Shown: positions 26,897 to 36,005 of the stretch, piece by piece
Position numbering within the stretch: the stretch's first letter is position 1
Layout: the number at the start of each line of letters is the position of its first letter
Assembly (NCBI GenBank): GCA_903869725.1
Contig: CAIQAD010000047.1
Coordinates: 1-53,144, forward strand
DNA length: 53,144 nucleotides
Direction of reading: 5' to 3'
From: an uncultured Alphaproteobacteria bacterium
GTDB lineage: Bacteria > Pseudomonadota > Alphaproteobacteria > Pelagibacterales > Pelagibacteraceae
Notes under the pieces: model-generated
Database searches by the model: none
The model's input: only the letters and a program-made list of their open reading frames with translations
Told to the model about the DNA's origin: nothing
Made by a program: the position numbers and the translations under genes

Positions 26897-27700
26897 TTAT
26901 GCTACCTTCTTTTCTTTACTTGTTTCTCTTGTAATAAACTCTTCTACAAACTCATTATAAGCTAATGCTCCAGCGCAGTATTTGTCATATAAAATTACCG
27001 GCAACCCAAAGGACGGGGCCTCAGAAATCCTTACATTTCGCGGTATATTTGAGTTGTAAACCTTCTGTCCGAAAAAATTTCTAGCTTCTTTTTCAACTTC
27101 TCCACATAACTTATTTCTTTTATCAAACATAGTTAACAATATTCCGTGTATGTCTAAATCTTTATTTAAATTTATTTTGATTCTTTCAATAGTTTTCACA
27201 AGCTGACTTAATCCTTCTAAAGCAAAAAATTCTGCCTGTAAGGGAACTACCAATGTATTTGAGGCAACAAGAGACATAATGGTTAACAAACTTAATGATG
27301 GCGGGCAATCAATAATGATGTAAGAAAAATTTTCTTTTTCTATTTCTTGAAAAGAATCTCCAATCAAATTTTTTAATAAAAAAGCTTTTTGTGAATCGTT
27401 TGCAAGTTCTGTTTCGAGACCAGAAAGTTCCGGGTTAGCTGTAATTATTTTTAAGTTATTTATTTTTGTTTTTTTTATTGACTCAGAAAAAGAATTTTTT
27501 CCAATTAGTAAATCATAAATAGATTTATCCCTTTGACTTGGGTCAATGCCTACTCCTGTTGAAGCATTACCTTGGGGATCAAGATCTATCAAAAGAACAT
27601 TTAACCAATTTTTAATTGCAAGACCTGCTGCAAGATTAATAGCTGTTGTTGTTTTTCCAACGCCACCCTTTTGATTGATAACGGAAATTATCCTAGGCAT
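26897..27700 (-). CDS. parA: Chromosome-partitioning ATPase ParA
   Basis: The 267-residue deviant Walker A ATPase begins RIISVINQKGGVGKTTTAINLA with the KGGVGKTT loop. It also shows LLIDLDPQGNASTGVG, the Walker B-like YIIIDCPPSLSLLT and FDKRNKLCGEV. ParA moves ParB-parS complexes along the nucleoid. The start overlaps the rsmG stop by 8 bp in the classic rsmG-parA-parB order. Confidence 0.99.
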   Translation of the reverse strand: MPRIISVINQKGGVGKTTTAINLAAGLAIKNWLNVLLIDLDPQGNASTGVGIDPSQRDKSIYDLLIGKNSFSESIKKTKINNLKIITANPELSGLETELANDSQKAFLLKNLIGDSFQEIEKENFSYIIIDCPPSLSLLTIMSLVASNTLVVPLQAEFFALEGLSQLVKTIERIKINLNKDLDIHGILLTMFDKRNKLCGEVEKEARNFFGQKVYNSNIPRNVRISEAPSFGLPVILYDKYCAGALAYNEFVEEFITRETSKEKKVA

Positions 27701-28337
27701 TTACAACCTTAGATTGTATAATTTTAAGTTCTTTTATTTTTAAAATTTTTCCTTCGTTTGATGTTATACTTTTGAATTTTTCACATTTAAATTCGTACTT
27801 AAGTAGAGCTTCGTCAATTTCTTTTTGATAACTTTTTCCTTTTAGCAATATAAACTGACTCACATTTTTTATGTTTTTTTTCATTTCATCAAAAGTATTA
27901 ATCAAAGATTTAAATGCTCTTGAAGTTACAGATGAATTTTTTGGCACTTTAATATCACTAACTAAATTATTGAGTATAATTATTTTTATATTAAGCTTAT
28001 TAGCTAATTCAAATAGAAAATCACACTTTTTTTTGCTCTTATCAACAAGGTAAACATTTATTTTTTGATTATGATCATCAGAAATAAGCTTAATAATCAT
28101 TCCTGGAAATCCTGCTCCTGATCCAAAATCAAATAAATGATCAGTATTTTTAAAATGCCCATATAACTGAGCAGAATCAGTAAAATGCCTTATAAATAAG
28201 TCTTTTTCGGTTGATTTACCTATTAAATTGAATTTTTTATTAGATTCTAATATAAAATCTTTGTAAATTGCTATTTTTTCAATAGTTTCACGTGAAACAT
28301 TGAACTTATTTTTAAATTCTTCTAATGTAGCTTCCAT
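27693..28337 (-). CDS. rsmG: 16S rRNA (guanine527-N7)-methyltransferase RsmG (GidB)
   Basis: The 214-residue SAM-dependent enzyme methylates G527 of 16S rRNA. The motif I loop is DFGSGAGFPGMIIKL, preceded by FIRHFTDSAQL, with SRAFKS and LLKGKSY later. The start overlaps the mnmG stop by one base (TAATG). The codons for residues N13-T18 carry the parS palindrome described separately. Confidence 0.97.
   Translation of the reverse strand: MEATLEEFKNKFNVSRETIEKIAIYKDFILESNKKFNLIGKSTEKDLFIRHFTDSAQLYGHFKNTDHLFDFGSGAGFPGMIIKLISDDHNQKINVYLVDKSKKKCDFLFELANKLNIKIIILNNLVSDIKVPKNSSVTSRAFKSLINTFDEMKKNIKNVSQFILLKGKSYQKEIDEALLKYEFKCEKFKSITSNEGKILKIKELKIIQSKVVNA
28284..28299. promoter_or_regulatory. parS: parS centromere site (ParB binding)
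   Basis: The sequence matches the bacterial parS consensus TGTTTCACGTGAAACA at 15 of 16 positions (first base A instead of T). The inner 14 bp (28285-28298) are a perfect palindrome. It lies within the start of rsmG, 1.4 kb upstream of the parB gene that encodes its binding partner. I found no other near-exact copy by eye. Confidence 0.93.
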
Positions 28338-30199
28338 TAAGAGGCTTTTTTATAGCCATTCTTGCAATAAATCATCAAAATATTAATTGATGCTGGGGTG
28401 ACTCCGTCGATTCTTAAGGCTTGTCCGAATGTTTCTGGGTTTATTTCTGTAAGTTTTCTTTTAATCTCATTTGATAACCCTGATATATTTTTATAATTTA
28501 TATTTTTAGGAATTTTTAAATTTTCGTCTTTTTTGAAAATATCAACATCTTCTTTTTGCTTTAAAATATAGCCACTATAATGAGATTCAATCTTAACCAC
28601 ATCCTCAATTTCTTTTGTAATTTTTGGAATATCTTTAAAAATTGATCTAAGTTTACTAAAATCAACATCTTTAAACTTTAAAATTTCAAGCAACGAACGT
28701 TTTTTTCCATCTTGTGATATTTTAATTCCCTTTTTCCTTAAAAAACTTGGCGAAACTTTAGTTTTTTGTAAAAATAATTTTATGTTACTTAAACTATTGA
28801 TTTTATTGATAAATTTAGACTTTCTTTCTTTTGATATGAAGTTATTTTTAATTGCAACTGGTGTCAATCTTGTATCAGCATTATCAGCTCGCAATGTTAA
28901 ACGATACTCTGCTCTCGATGTAAACATTCTGTAAGGTTCACTAACACCTTTTGTAATTAAATCATCCACCATCACTCCAATGTAAGATTCTGTTCTATCA
29001 AATTTAATAGGGTCTAAATTTTTAACTGTTAGAGCTGCATTTATGCCTGCGACTAAACCTTGGGCAGCTGCCTCTTCATAACCAGTCGTGCCATTGATCT
29101 GACCAGCAAGATACAAATTTTTAATTTTTTTTGTCTTTAATGTAAAATCTAATTCCGTTGGAAATACATAATCATATTCTATTGCATAACCAGGTCTGAT
29201 CATAGAAACGTTCTCTAAACCATTGATATTAAACAATATTTCAAGCTGTATTTCTTCTGGCAGCGAAGTAGAAATCCCATTTGGATATACAATGTTAGTT
29301 GATAAACTCTCAGGTTCAAGGAATATTTGATGTCTTTCTTTGTCTTTAAATTTAACAACTTTATCTTCAATAGAGGGACAATATCTTGGCCCAACGCTTT
29401 TTATTGACCCAGAATATATAGCACTTCGATTTAAATTTTTTTCTATAATTTTATGAACCTTATAATTTGTATATGTGATGCCACATTCAATTTGTTTAGC
29501 ATTAACTTTTTTTGTGAGATAAGAAAAAAAATATGGATCTGGATCTGCTCCTTGCATTTCGATATTTTTATAATTTATAGTACGACCATCTAATCTTGGT
29601 GGGGTACCTGTTTTTAATCTACCAAGTTTAAAATTTAATTTTTTTAGTTGTTCACTCAAACCAAAAGTAGGAGCCTCTCCAACTCGTCCTCCTGAAATTT
29701 TCTGATCTCCAATATGCATCAAACCATTTAGAAAAGTTCCAGTTGTTAAAATAAATTTTTTTGCAGAAAAAGATTTTCCTGATTTAGTTTCAACAGAAAT
29801 TATTAGATCTTTATTAAATTCAAATTTAACGACCGGATCGAAAAAAAGACTTAAATTACAGTAGTTTATTAATGTTTTTTGCATATATTTCTTATACAGT
29901 TCACGATCAGACTGTGTACGCGGTCCTCTTACGGCATGTCCTCTACTACTATTTAAAAGTCGAAATTGTATTCCTGACAAATCAGCAACTGTTCCCATAA
30001 TGCCATCTAAAGCATCAATCTCGCGAACTAAATGACCTTTTCCTAATCCGCCAATGGCTGGATTGCATGACATTTCACCTATTGTCTCTAATGAATTGGT
30101 TAGAAGAGCAGTGTCTACTCCTGCCCTAGCAGAAGCTGCTGCTGCTTCACAACCAGCATGACCCCCTCCAATAACTATCACTTCAAACTTATTTTTCAT
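28337..30199 (-). CDS. mnmG: tRNA uridine-5-carboxymethylaminomethyl modification enzyme MnmG (GidA)
   Basis: The 620-residue FAD enzyme works with MnmE to modify U34 of tRNAs. It starts with the dinucleotide-binding loop [17 protein letters not shown], then has [22 protein letters not shown] near residue 45, the [16 protein letters not shown] and [14 protein letters not shown] signatures, and [21 protein letters not shown] near 370. The length is normal. It is separated from mnmE by 50 bp and is first in the mnmG-rsmG-parA-parB series. Confidence 0.99.
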   Translation of the reverse strand: MKNKFEVIVIGGGHAGCEAAAASARAGVDTALLTNSLETIGEMSCNPAIGGLGKGHLVREIDALDGIMGTVADLSGIQFRLLNSSRGHAVRGPRTQSDRELYKKYMQKTLINYCNLSLFFDPVVKFEFNKDLIISVETKSGKSFSAKKFILTTGTFLNGLMHIGDQKISGGRVGEAPTFGLSEQLKKLNFKLGRLKTGTPPRLDGRTINYKNIEMQGADPDPYFFSYLTKKVNAKQIECGITYTNYKVHKIIEKNLNRSAIYSGSIKSVGPRYCPSIEDKVVKFKDKERHQIFLEPESLSTNIVYPNGISTSLPEEIQLEILFNINGLENVSMIRPGYAIEYDYVFPTELDFTLKTKKIKNLYLAGQINGTTGYEEAAAQGLVAGINAALTVKNLDPIKFDRTESYIGVMVDDLITKGVSEPYRMFTSRAEYRLTLRADNADTRLTPVAIKNNFISKERKSKFINKINSLSNIKLFLQKTKVSPSFLRKKGIKISQDGKKRSLLEILKFKDVDFSKLRSIFKDIPKITKEIEDVVKIESHYSGYILKQKEDVDIFKKDENLKIPKNINYKNISGLSNEIKRKLTEINPETFGQALRIDGVTPASINILMIYCKNGYKKAS

Positions 30200-30249
30200 T
30201 TTACGGCTATATATATAGCTTTACAAATAAAAAGATAAGTGAATAAAGT

Positions 30250-31575
30250 TTATTTACCTATGCAAAAATCTCTGAAAATATTATCTAGAACTTCTTCAAC
30301 ATTAACACTTCCGACTATTTCGCCTAAACTTCTGGCGGCAAGCCTTAGATCTTCAGCCGCAATATCAATTTCGCTGATCTTTGATTTTTTCAAACAGTTT
30401 GAAATTAATAAGCTAGCATTTATAAGACTTTTTTGATGTCTTAAACGAGAAGTTACACTGTCTTTTTCAATTTTAAAATTGCTAATAATTTTTCTACTTA
30501 TTAACTTCAAAAGTTTTTCAATACCTAAATTTTTTTTTACTGAAATTTTAATTTCATTAAGTTTTAATAAATTTTTAAATTTCTGTTTAGAAGATAAATC
30601 AATTTTATTTAAAAGTATAATTGATCTTTGATCAAATAAATTTAAAAAATTGTTCGGAATAGGCTTAGAGTAATCAAAAATAAAAATTTTTAAATCTGAA
30701 TTTTTTAAAAGTTTATTTGTAAGTTCAATGCCTTTTTTTTCAATTATATTTTCTGCTTTTCTTATTCCAGCAGTATCTAAAAATTTAACAAGATATCCAT
30801 TTAACATAATGCTTGCTTCGATAACATCGCGCGTAGTCCCGGGTATTTTAGAAACAATAGAAGCTTCTCTTTGAATTAATCTATTCATTAAAGATGATTT
30901 TCCAGAATTAGGAGGCCCAACTATTGCAATTGTAAAACCATCCCTAATTTTCTCAGTATTTTCACCCTTTTTTATAATTTCATCTATTTTATGTTTTAAT
31001 TTCAATAACTTAGACCTGTTTTGAATGAAGATATTATCCTGAACATCATCTTCAGAAAAATCTATAACAGCCTCATAGTTTGACAAAATTTTGATAATTT
31101 CCGATCTCAAATTTTCATAAAGTCTTGTTGTGTCATCGCTCATCATCTTTAGAGCATGAACTCTTTGAATTTCCGTCTCGGAATTTATCAGATCTATTAA
31201 TGCCTCTGCCTGAAGAAGATTTATTTTTTTATTAAGTAAGGCAATTTGACTAAACTCTCCTGGTTTAGCTAATCTACAATTTTTAAATTTGGATAAATTT
31301 TTTAAAAAACAATTAATAACAGCATTACTGCCGTGCAAATGAAACTCTATAACATCATCACCAGTGTAGCTATTAGGTCCTGGAAAAAATATATAAATAC
31401 CTTTGTCGATAAGACAATTAGAAAGATCATAAAAATTTGTAAAGTTGGCTATCCTTGGTCGTAGTTTATTTTTTTTAGTTATTTTTTTTGCTATATTTAG
31501 CGAACCTGTTCCTGATAATCTAACAACTGCTAAACCGGAAATTCCTGGAGATGTTGCTAAAGCAAAAATTGGCAT
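30250..31575 (-). CDS. mnmE: tRNA modification GTPase MnmE (TrmE)
   Basis: The GTPase is the partner of MnmG in U34 modification. I start it at the ATG at 31575 (MPIFALATSPGISGLAVVRL, 441 residues) because the family begins there; the frame is open for 15 more codons. The G domain has GPPNSGKSSLMNRL, the DTAGIR switch and NKID, and the C-terminus is FCIGK, the conserved CxGK tail whose Cys is catalytically implicated. It starts 13 bp from the end of the hydroxylase gene upstream. Confidence 0.98.
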   Translation of the reverse strand: MPIFALATSPGISGLAVVRLSGTGSLNIAKKITKKNKLRPRIANFTNFYDLSNCLIDKGIYIFFPGPNSYTGDDVIEFHLHGSNAVINCFLKNLSKFKNCRLAKPGEFSQIALLNKKINLLQAEALIDLINSETEIQRVHALKMMSDDTTRLYENLRSEIIKILSNYEAVIDFSEDDVQDNIFIQNRSKLLKLKHKIDEIIKKGENTEKIRDGFTIAIVGPPNSGKSSLMNRLIQREASIVSKIPGTTRDVIEASIMLNGYLVKFLDTAGIRKAENIIEKKGIELTNKLLKNSDLKIFIFDYSKPIPNNFLNLFDQRSIILLNKIDLSSKQKFKNLLKLNEIKISVKKNLGIEKLLKLISRKIISNFKIEKDSVTSRLRHQKSLINASLLISNCLKKSKISEIDIAAEDLRLAARSLGEIVGSVNVEEVLDNIFRDFCIGK

Positions 31576-31588
31576 ATTAGAACTAGTT

Positions 31589-32758
31589 TTAAAAAGACAA
31601 ACCTTTATCTGCAATATCAATTAAATGTTGTTTTATCATTAAGTTTTTATTTAAAATATTTACACTGATTTTTCTCAGCTGCGCGTAGCGTTCATTGTTA
31701 ATATCGAAAGACTTTCTAATGCCATCAATTAAAATTGAAAATATAAAATTCTTTGACTTTATTTCTTTTTGATATTCTTTAATAAAAGATTCTCCACCTA
31801 TTTCAAGTCCAATATTTTGCTGTCGCTTAATAACAAAAAATAAAGATAAAATATTCCTGAGCGTCATATTCCAGCCTTGACCGGCTATAGGATGAAATTG
31901 ATTTAAAGCATCTCCTAATAATATTGTTCTATTAAGTTTTTTTGTGACATTTAAGTAAAAATTTAAATCAAATTGTTTAATTGCGGTATTTAAAGAAATT
32001 TTACCAAAAATTTTCGAGAATTTTAAATTTAAAAAATTTTCCACTACTTTTTTATTTTTAATATTTTTACTCCATTTTGAATCATTTTTTATTGACCAAA
32101 TAACAAAAGTTTTTTTTTTAGACAAAGGCAAAAAAGCTAGAGGACCATCTTTTAAAAAAAATTGTCTTGCGGTATTATTATTTATCTTTTTGTGATTTAT
32201 TATAAAAGTATTGCTAATTTCTTTATAATTTCTAACCAATAAAGGGCTTATTTCTTTTTTAGTAAATTTAATTGAATTTTTTAAAGTTAAAATTGCTAAA
32301 GAATAGTTTTGATAAGTTTTATCTTCATAAATAATTTTCACATTTGAATTATTTTCACTAATTGAATTAAGGCGTTTTTTAGTGATAAAAATATTTTTAT
32401 TTTGTTTAATTAATTTATATATTTCTTTATAAAGTAAATTGCTACTTACAATATAGGCTAAATTATTTTTATTTTTTTTTGAAAAAATTAAATCACTTTT
32501 AAAATCAATTTTATTAAAAGAGTCGTATAAAAAAATATCTTTGATTTTGTATGATTTGTTTTTGATATTTTTTATTCCAAATTTTTCTAAATGTTTTATA
32601 GAATTATCACTTAATGAAAGTTGCATTACAGGTTTTTGACTTTTGGCATGGCTGACATCTAGTAAATCTATTTTGAAGCCTAATTTTGCCAAAAAACAAG
32701 CTGTTGCCGAACCAGTAAGTCCATTGCCAATTATTGCAATTCGTTGAGAATTATTCAT
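31589..32758 (-). CDS. UbiH/COQ6-family FAD-dependent monooxygenase (ubiquinone pathway)
   Basis: The 389-residue flavoprotein has the N-terminal FAD-binding loop RIAIIGNGLTGSATACFLAK and the family-specific second FAD motif LLGDALNQFHPIAGQGWNMT near residue 285. This combination marks the UbiH/UbiF/UbiL/COQ6 ring hydroxylases. Which ring position it hydroxylates cannot be told; Alphaproteobacteria often make do with one or two broad-specificity enzymes. Lys/Asn content is extreme in the central part. It is divergent from ftsK, 71 bp between starts. Confidence 0.86.
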   Translation of the reverse strand: MNNSQRIAIIGNGLTGSATACFLAKLGFKIDLLDVSHAKSQKPVMQLSLSDNSIKHLEKFGIKNIKNKSYKIKDIFLYDSFNKIDFKSDLIFSKKNKNNLAYIVSSNLLYKEIYKLIKQNKNIFITKKRLNSISENNSNVKIIYEDKTYQNYSLAILTLKNSIKFTKKEISPLLVRNYKEISNTFIINHKKINNNTARQFFLKDGPLAFLPLSKKKTFVIWSIKNDSKWSKNIKNKKVVENFLNLKFSKIFGKISLNTAIKQFDLNFYLNVTKKLNRTILLGDALNQFHPIAGQGWNMTLRNILSLFFVIKRQQNIGLEIGGESFIKEYQKEIKSKNFIFSILIDGIRKSFDINNERYAQLRKISVNILNKNLMIKQHLIDIADKGLSF

Positions 32759-32829
32759 ATATTTCCTTTAAATTCTATCAACTAGATATTAATGATACAA
32801 AGGTTTTAAATCTGATTCGTCCTCGGTAT

Positions 32830-34941
32830 ATGGAAAAAATACTAAAAATTATAAAATTAAAATTAATAGAACTTTTAGGAATAATTCTGATTGCAGCTTC
32901 TTTAATTTATTTGTTTTCTATTATTACCTACTCTGCAGATAAAATAAATTATATTTTTCCTGAAGAAAAAAATATTCACAATCATTTAATAAAAATTTTT
33001 AACTACTTTTCCGATTTTTTTTTACAATCTTTTGGAATTTTTTGTTTAATTATTTTTATAAATACAAATATTTGGAGTTTTCAAATTATTTTTAATAAAA
33101 ATGTTAAATCTTTTTCAAGAAAATTATCTTTATTATTTTTATCAATTTTATTGGGATCAACATTTTTTTCAATAATAAATGAAAAAAGTTTTTGGCTACC
33201 AGACAATGGGCTAGGAGGGTTTGTTGGAAATTATATAAGCGAATCTCTATCACTCAATAATAGTATTTATAAAAATTTTATATCTATTTTTTTTTTAATT
33301 GGCTCTTTTTTTGCATTTTATTTTAGTGCCGGACTAAATTTATCTGAGTGGAAATTAGTTTTTATAAAAGCTTATTATTATATAAGTTTCTTCCCTAAGC
33401 TCATTATCAAAGCTTATTTTAATAATAAAAAACAAGAAACAACTCTCTTTACAAAAGAACACCCTGTTCAAATGCAGGAAAAAGAAGAAATAGTTAAAGA
33501 AGAAATTATTCAACCTCAATTACCTTTGGAATCCGTTAAAACTGAAAGTTTTAAAGAATTTAAACTTCCTAATTTAAAATTACTAGACGATCCTATAAAA
33601 ATTGAAAATAAAAATAATAATGAACATTATGAAAAGCAATCTCGATTTCTTGAGAACGTATTGTTGGATTTTAGTATTAGCGGAGAAATTAAAAAAGTTA
33701 GTGCAGGACCAGTTGTAACACTTTATGAGTTTGAGCCTACCGCTGGAATTAAAACTTCTAAAATAATTAATCTTTCAGAAGATATTGCGAGAAGTACAAG
33801 CTCTATATCAACTAGAGTTGCAACAGTTCCTGGTAAAAATACTATAGGAATAGAAATACCTAATCAAATAAGAGAAAATGTAGCATTAAAAGAAATTATT
33901 TCTTCAAAAGAATTTAATAATAAGGATATTAAAATTCCAATCACGCTTGGAAAAAGCATTTCTGGGTTTCCAATTGTTGGTGATTTAGTTTCAATGCCAC
34001 ATCTTCTAATTGCTGGTACTACTGGCTCAGGAAAATCAGTTTGTATAAATACCTTAATTCTTTCAATACTTTACAAACATACTCCTGAAGAATGTAAATT
34101 AATTATGATTGATCCTAAAATGCTAGAATTGTCCATTTATCAGGGAATTCCTCACCTTTTAACTCCAGTAATTACTGAACCAAGAAAAGCAACAACTGCT
34201 CTTAAGTGGACAGTTAAAGAAATGGAAAAAAGATATCGAGAAATGACAGAAATTGGGGTGAGAAATATTCTTGGATTTAATGAAAAAGCTTCTTCTGAAA
34301 ATAAGAAGAAGATGCCTTATATAGTAGTTATAGTTGATGAGATGGCTGATCTTATGATGGTAGCTGGAAAAGAAATAGAAAATTATATTCAACGATTAGC
34401 TCAAATGGCCAGAGCTGCTGGAATACATATTGTTATGGCAACACAAAGACCAAGTGTTGACGTTATCACCGGAACTATCAAAGCAAATTTTCCAACTCGT
34501 ATTTCTTTTCAAGTTACATCAAAAATTGACAGCAGAACAATTCTTGGTGAACAAGGAGCAGAATTACTTTTAGGAAATGGTGATATGCTTTTTATGTCAT
34601 CGGCAAGCAGAATGATTAGAATTCATGGACCATATGTTTCAGAAAAAGAAATTGAAAGAGTTACAACCTTTTTAAGATTACAAGGAACACCAACATATAT
34701 CGATGAAGTTACTAAAATAGAAGAACAGGAAAGCGATGAAGCAATTCTAAACTCTGAAGGAAAAGATGAACTTTACAATAAAGCTATCGAAATAATAAAG
34801 GGCGAAGGTAAAGCGTCTACAAGTTTCTTACAAAGAAAATTAGGCATTGGATATAATAGAGCTGCAAGAATTATAGATCAAATGGAAGAAGAAAAAATTA
34901 TAAGTCCAGCTAATCATGTGGGAAAAAGAGAAATATATTAA
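32830..34941 (+). CDS. ftsK: DNA translocase FtsK
   Basis: The 703-residue protein pumps chromosome ends toward the septum and activates XerCD. The ATG at 32830 (MEKILKIIKLK) is preferred to an upstream non-ATG start because it leads straight into four transmembrane helices (to about residue 175). A linker and the motor follow, with Walker A GTTGSGKSVCIN (near 397) and Walker B YIVVIVDEMADLMM (near 500). The gamma winged helix at the end (STSFLQRKLGIGYNRAARII) binds KOPS. Length is short to normal for the family. Confidence 0.98.
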   Translation: MEKILKIIKLKLIELLGIILIAASLIYLFSIITYSADKINYIFPEEKNIHNHLIKIFNYFSDFFLQSFGIFCLIIFINTNIWSFQIIFNKNVKSFSRKLSLLFLSILLGSTFFSIINEKSFWLPDNGLGGFVGNYISESLSLNNSIYKNFISIFFLIGSFFAFYFSAGLNLSEWKLVFIKAYYYISFFPKLIIKAYFNNKKQETTLFTKEHPVQMQEKEEIVKEEIIQPQLPLESVKTESFKEFKLPNLKLLDDPIKIENKNNNEHYEKQSRFLENVLLDFSISGEIKKVSAGPVVTLYEFEPTAGIKTSKIINLSEDIARSTSSISTRVATVPGKNTIGIEIPNQIRENVALKEIISSKEFNNKDIKIPITLGKSISGFPIVGDLVSMPHLLIAGTTGSGKSVCINTLILSILYKHTPEECKLIMIDPKMLELSIYQGIPHLLTPVITEPRKATTALKWTVKEMEKRYREMTEIGVRNILGFNEKASSENKKKMPYIVVIVDEMADLMMVAGKEIENYIQRLAQMARAAGIHIVMATQRPSVDVITGTIKANFPTRISFQVTSKIDSRTILGEQGAELLLGNGDMLFMSSASRMIRIHGPYVSEKEIERVTTFLRLQGTPTYIDEVTKIEEQESDEAILNSEGKDELYNKAIEIIKGEGKASTSFLQRKLGIGYNRAARIIDQMEEEKIISPANHVGKREIY

Positions 34942-34944
34942 ATA

Positions 34945-35490
34945 ATGATAAAGAATTTTTTAATTCTATTATTATTTTTCTATTCAAATCGAGTTTTAGC
35001 TGATGATCAAATTGAAATCATTAAAAATGTAGAAAAAGTAAATTCATTATATTTCAATTTTAAACAAATTAATAATAATATTATAGAGACAGGCTATTGT
35101 GATATTATGTATCCTAATAAAATTCATTGCGTTTATGATGGCGATGATGCAAAACAAATTTTTGTTGAGAATGATAATCTAATTATCTTAGAAAAAGATG
35201 GAAAAAAAAATTCTTACCGAATTGATAACAGCTTGTTTCAAATAATCTTGAATAAAGAAGATCTTACAAATACAATTAAAAAGTCACAGATTTTAGATGA
35301 AAACAAAAAAAATTTTATTGCGAAATCATCAGACAATCAAAATGGTACTTTAGAATTGTATTTTGACAAAAAAAATTATTTAATTTCTGGTTGGAAATTT
35401 CAAAATTATGACAAATCAGAAATTAAATTTATTTTAGATAAAGTCAAAATAAATGTTGATAATAAAGACAAATTTGCTTTACCTAATTAA
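34945..35490 (+). CDS. lolA: Outer-membrane lipoprotein carrier LolA
   Basis: The 181-residue periplasmic protein has a signal peptide (cut near VLA-DD, residue 20) and the LolA beta-sheet pattern: FNFKQINNNIIETGYCDIMYPNKIHCVY, corresponding to the FxQ...G strand region, then LEKDGKKNSYRID and LYFDKKNYLISGWKFQN. It shuttles lipoproteins to the outer membrane. The position 3 bp after ftsK is a conserved alphaproteobacterial arrangement and supports an otherwise diverged sequence. It converges with a GNAT gene with a 4-bp overlap. Confidence 0.85.
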   Translation: MIKNFLILLLFFYSNRVLADDQIEIIKNVEKVNSLYFNFKQINNNIIETGYCDIMYPNKIHCVYDGDDAKQIFVENDNLIILEKDGKKNSYRIDNSLFQIILNKEDLTNTIKKSQILDENKKNFIAKSSDNQNGTLELYFDKKNYLISGWKFQNYDKSEIKFILDKVKINVDNKDKFALPN

Positions 35491-35999
35491 AAATTTTCTG
35501 GGTTATAATAAATTTCTTCTGTTTTATATATTTTCATGCCACGAGCAATATAATTTTTAAGAGCATTTGGATGATCTAGAGTGCAAGTGTGAATTAAAAC
35601 TTGGTTTACTTGTTTTTGAAATGAGCGAATAATTGCATCTGTCAGCAAAAATCCTCCTATGCCTTTATTGTAATATTCTTTAAATATTCCTAAATAAGCT
35701 ATTTCTGAAGAATTAATATCTTTATTAAAAAATAATTCATAAAATCCGACAATAGCCTCTTTATTTTTTAAAACATAAAAATCGATACTATTTAAATAAT
35801 CAAACCAATAATTATCCGTCCACTTGAGTCTGTCCTTCCAAAAAAAATCTTTTCCTATTTCTTTATATAAAAATTTATAAAAATTAATTTCTTTATTTTT
35901 TTCTAAAGTAATTTTTAATTCAGATGAAATATAATTAGACTTTATTAAATCTTTTAAAGAATTAATTTTTAGGTAGAATCTTTGGATTTTTCTATTCAT
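35487..35999 (-). CDS. GNAT-family N-acetyltransferase
   Basis: The 170-residue protein matches the GNAT fold: AIVGFYELFF (beta4), SSEIAYLGIFKEYYNKGIGGFLLTDAI with the acetyl-CoA pyrophosphate loop (Y-N-K-G-I-G-G) and VLIHTCTLDHPNALKNYIARGMKIY (beta5-alpha4). The substrate is not deducible. It is 6 bp downstream of a GT41-like glycosyltransferase, so the two may act on the same target or simply be co-transcribed. Confidence 0.87.
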   Translation of the reverse strand: MNRKIQRFYLKINSLKDLIKSNYISSELKITLEKNKEINFYKFLYKEIGKDFFWKDRLKWTDNYWFDYLNSIDFYVLKNKEAIVGFYELFFNKDINSSEIAYLGIFKEYYNKGIGGFLLTDAIIRSFQKQVNQVLIHTCTLDHPNALKNYIARGMKIYKTEEIYYNPENF

Positions 36000-36005
36000 T
36001 ATTTT

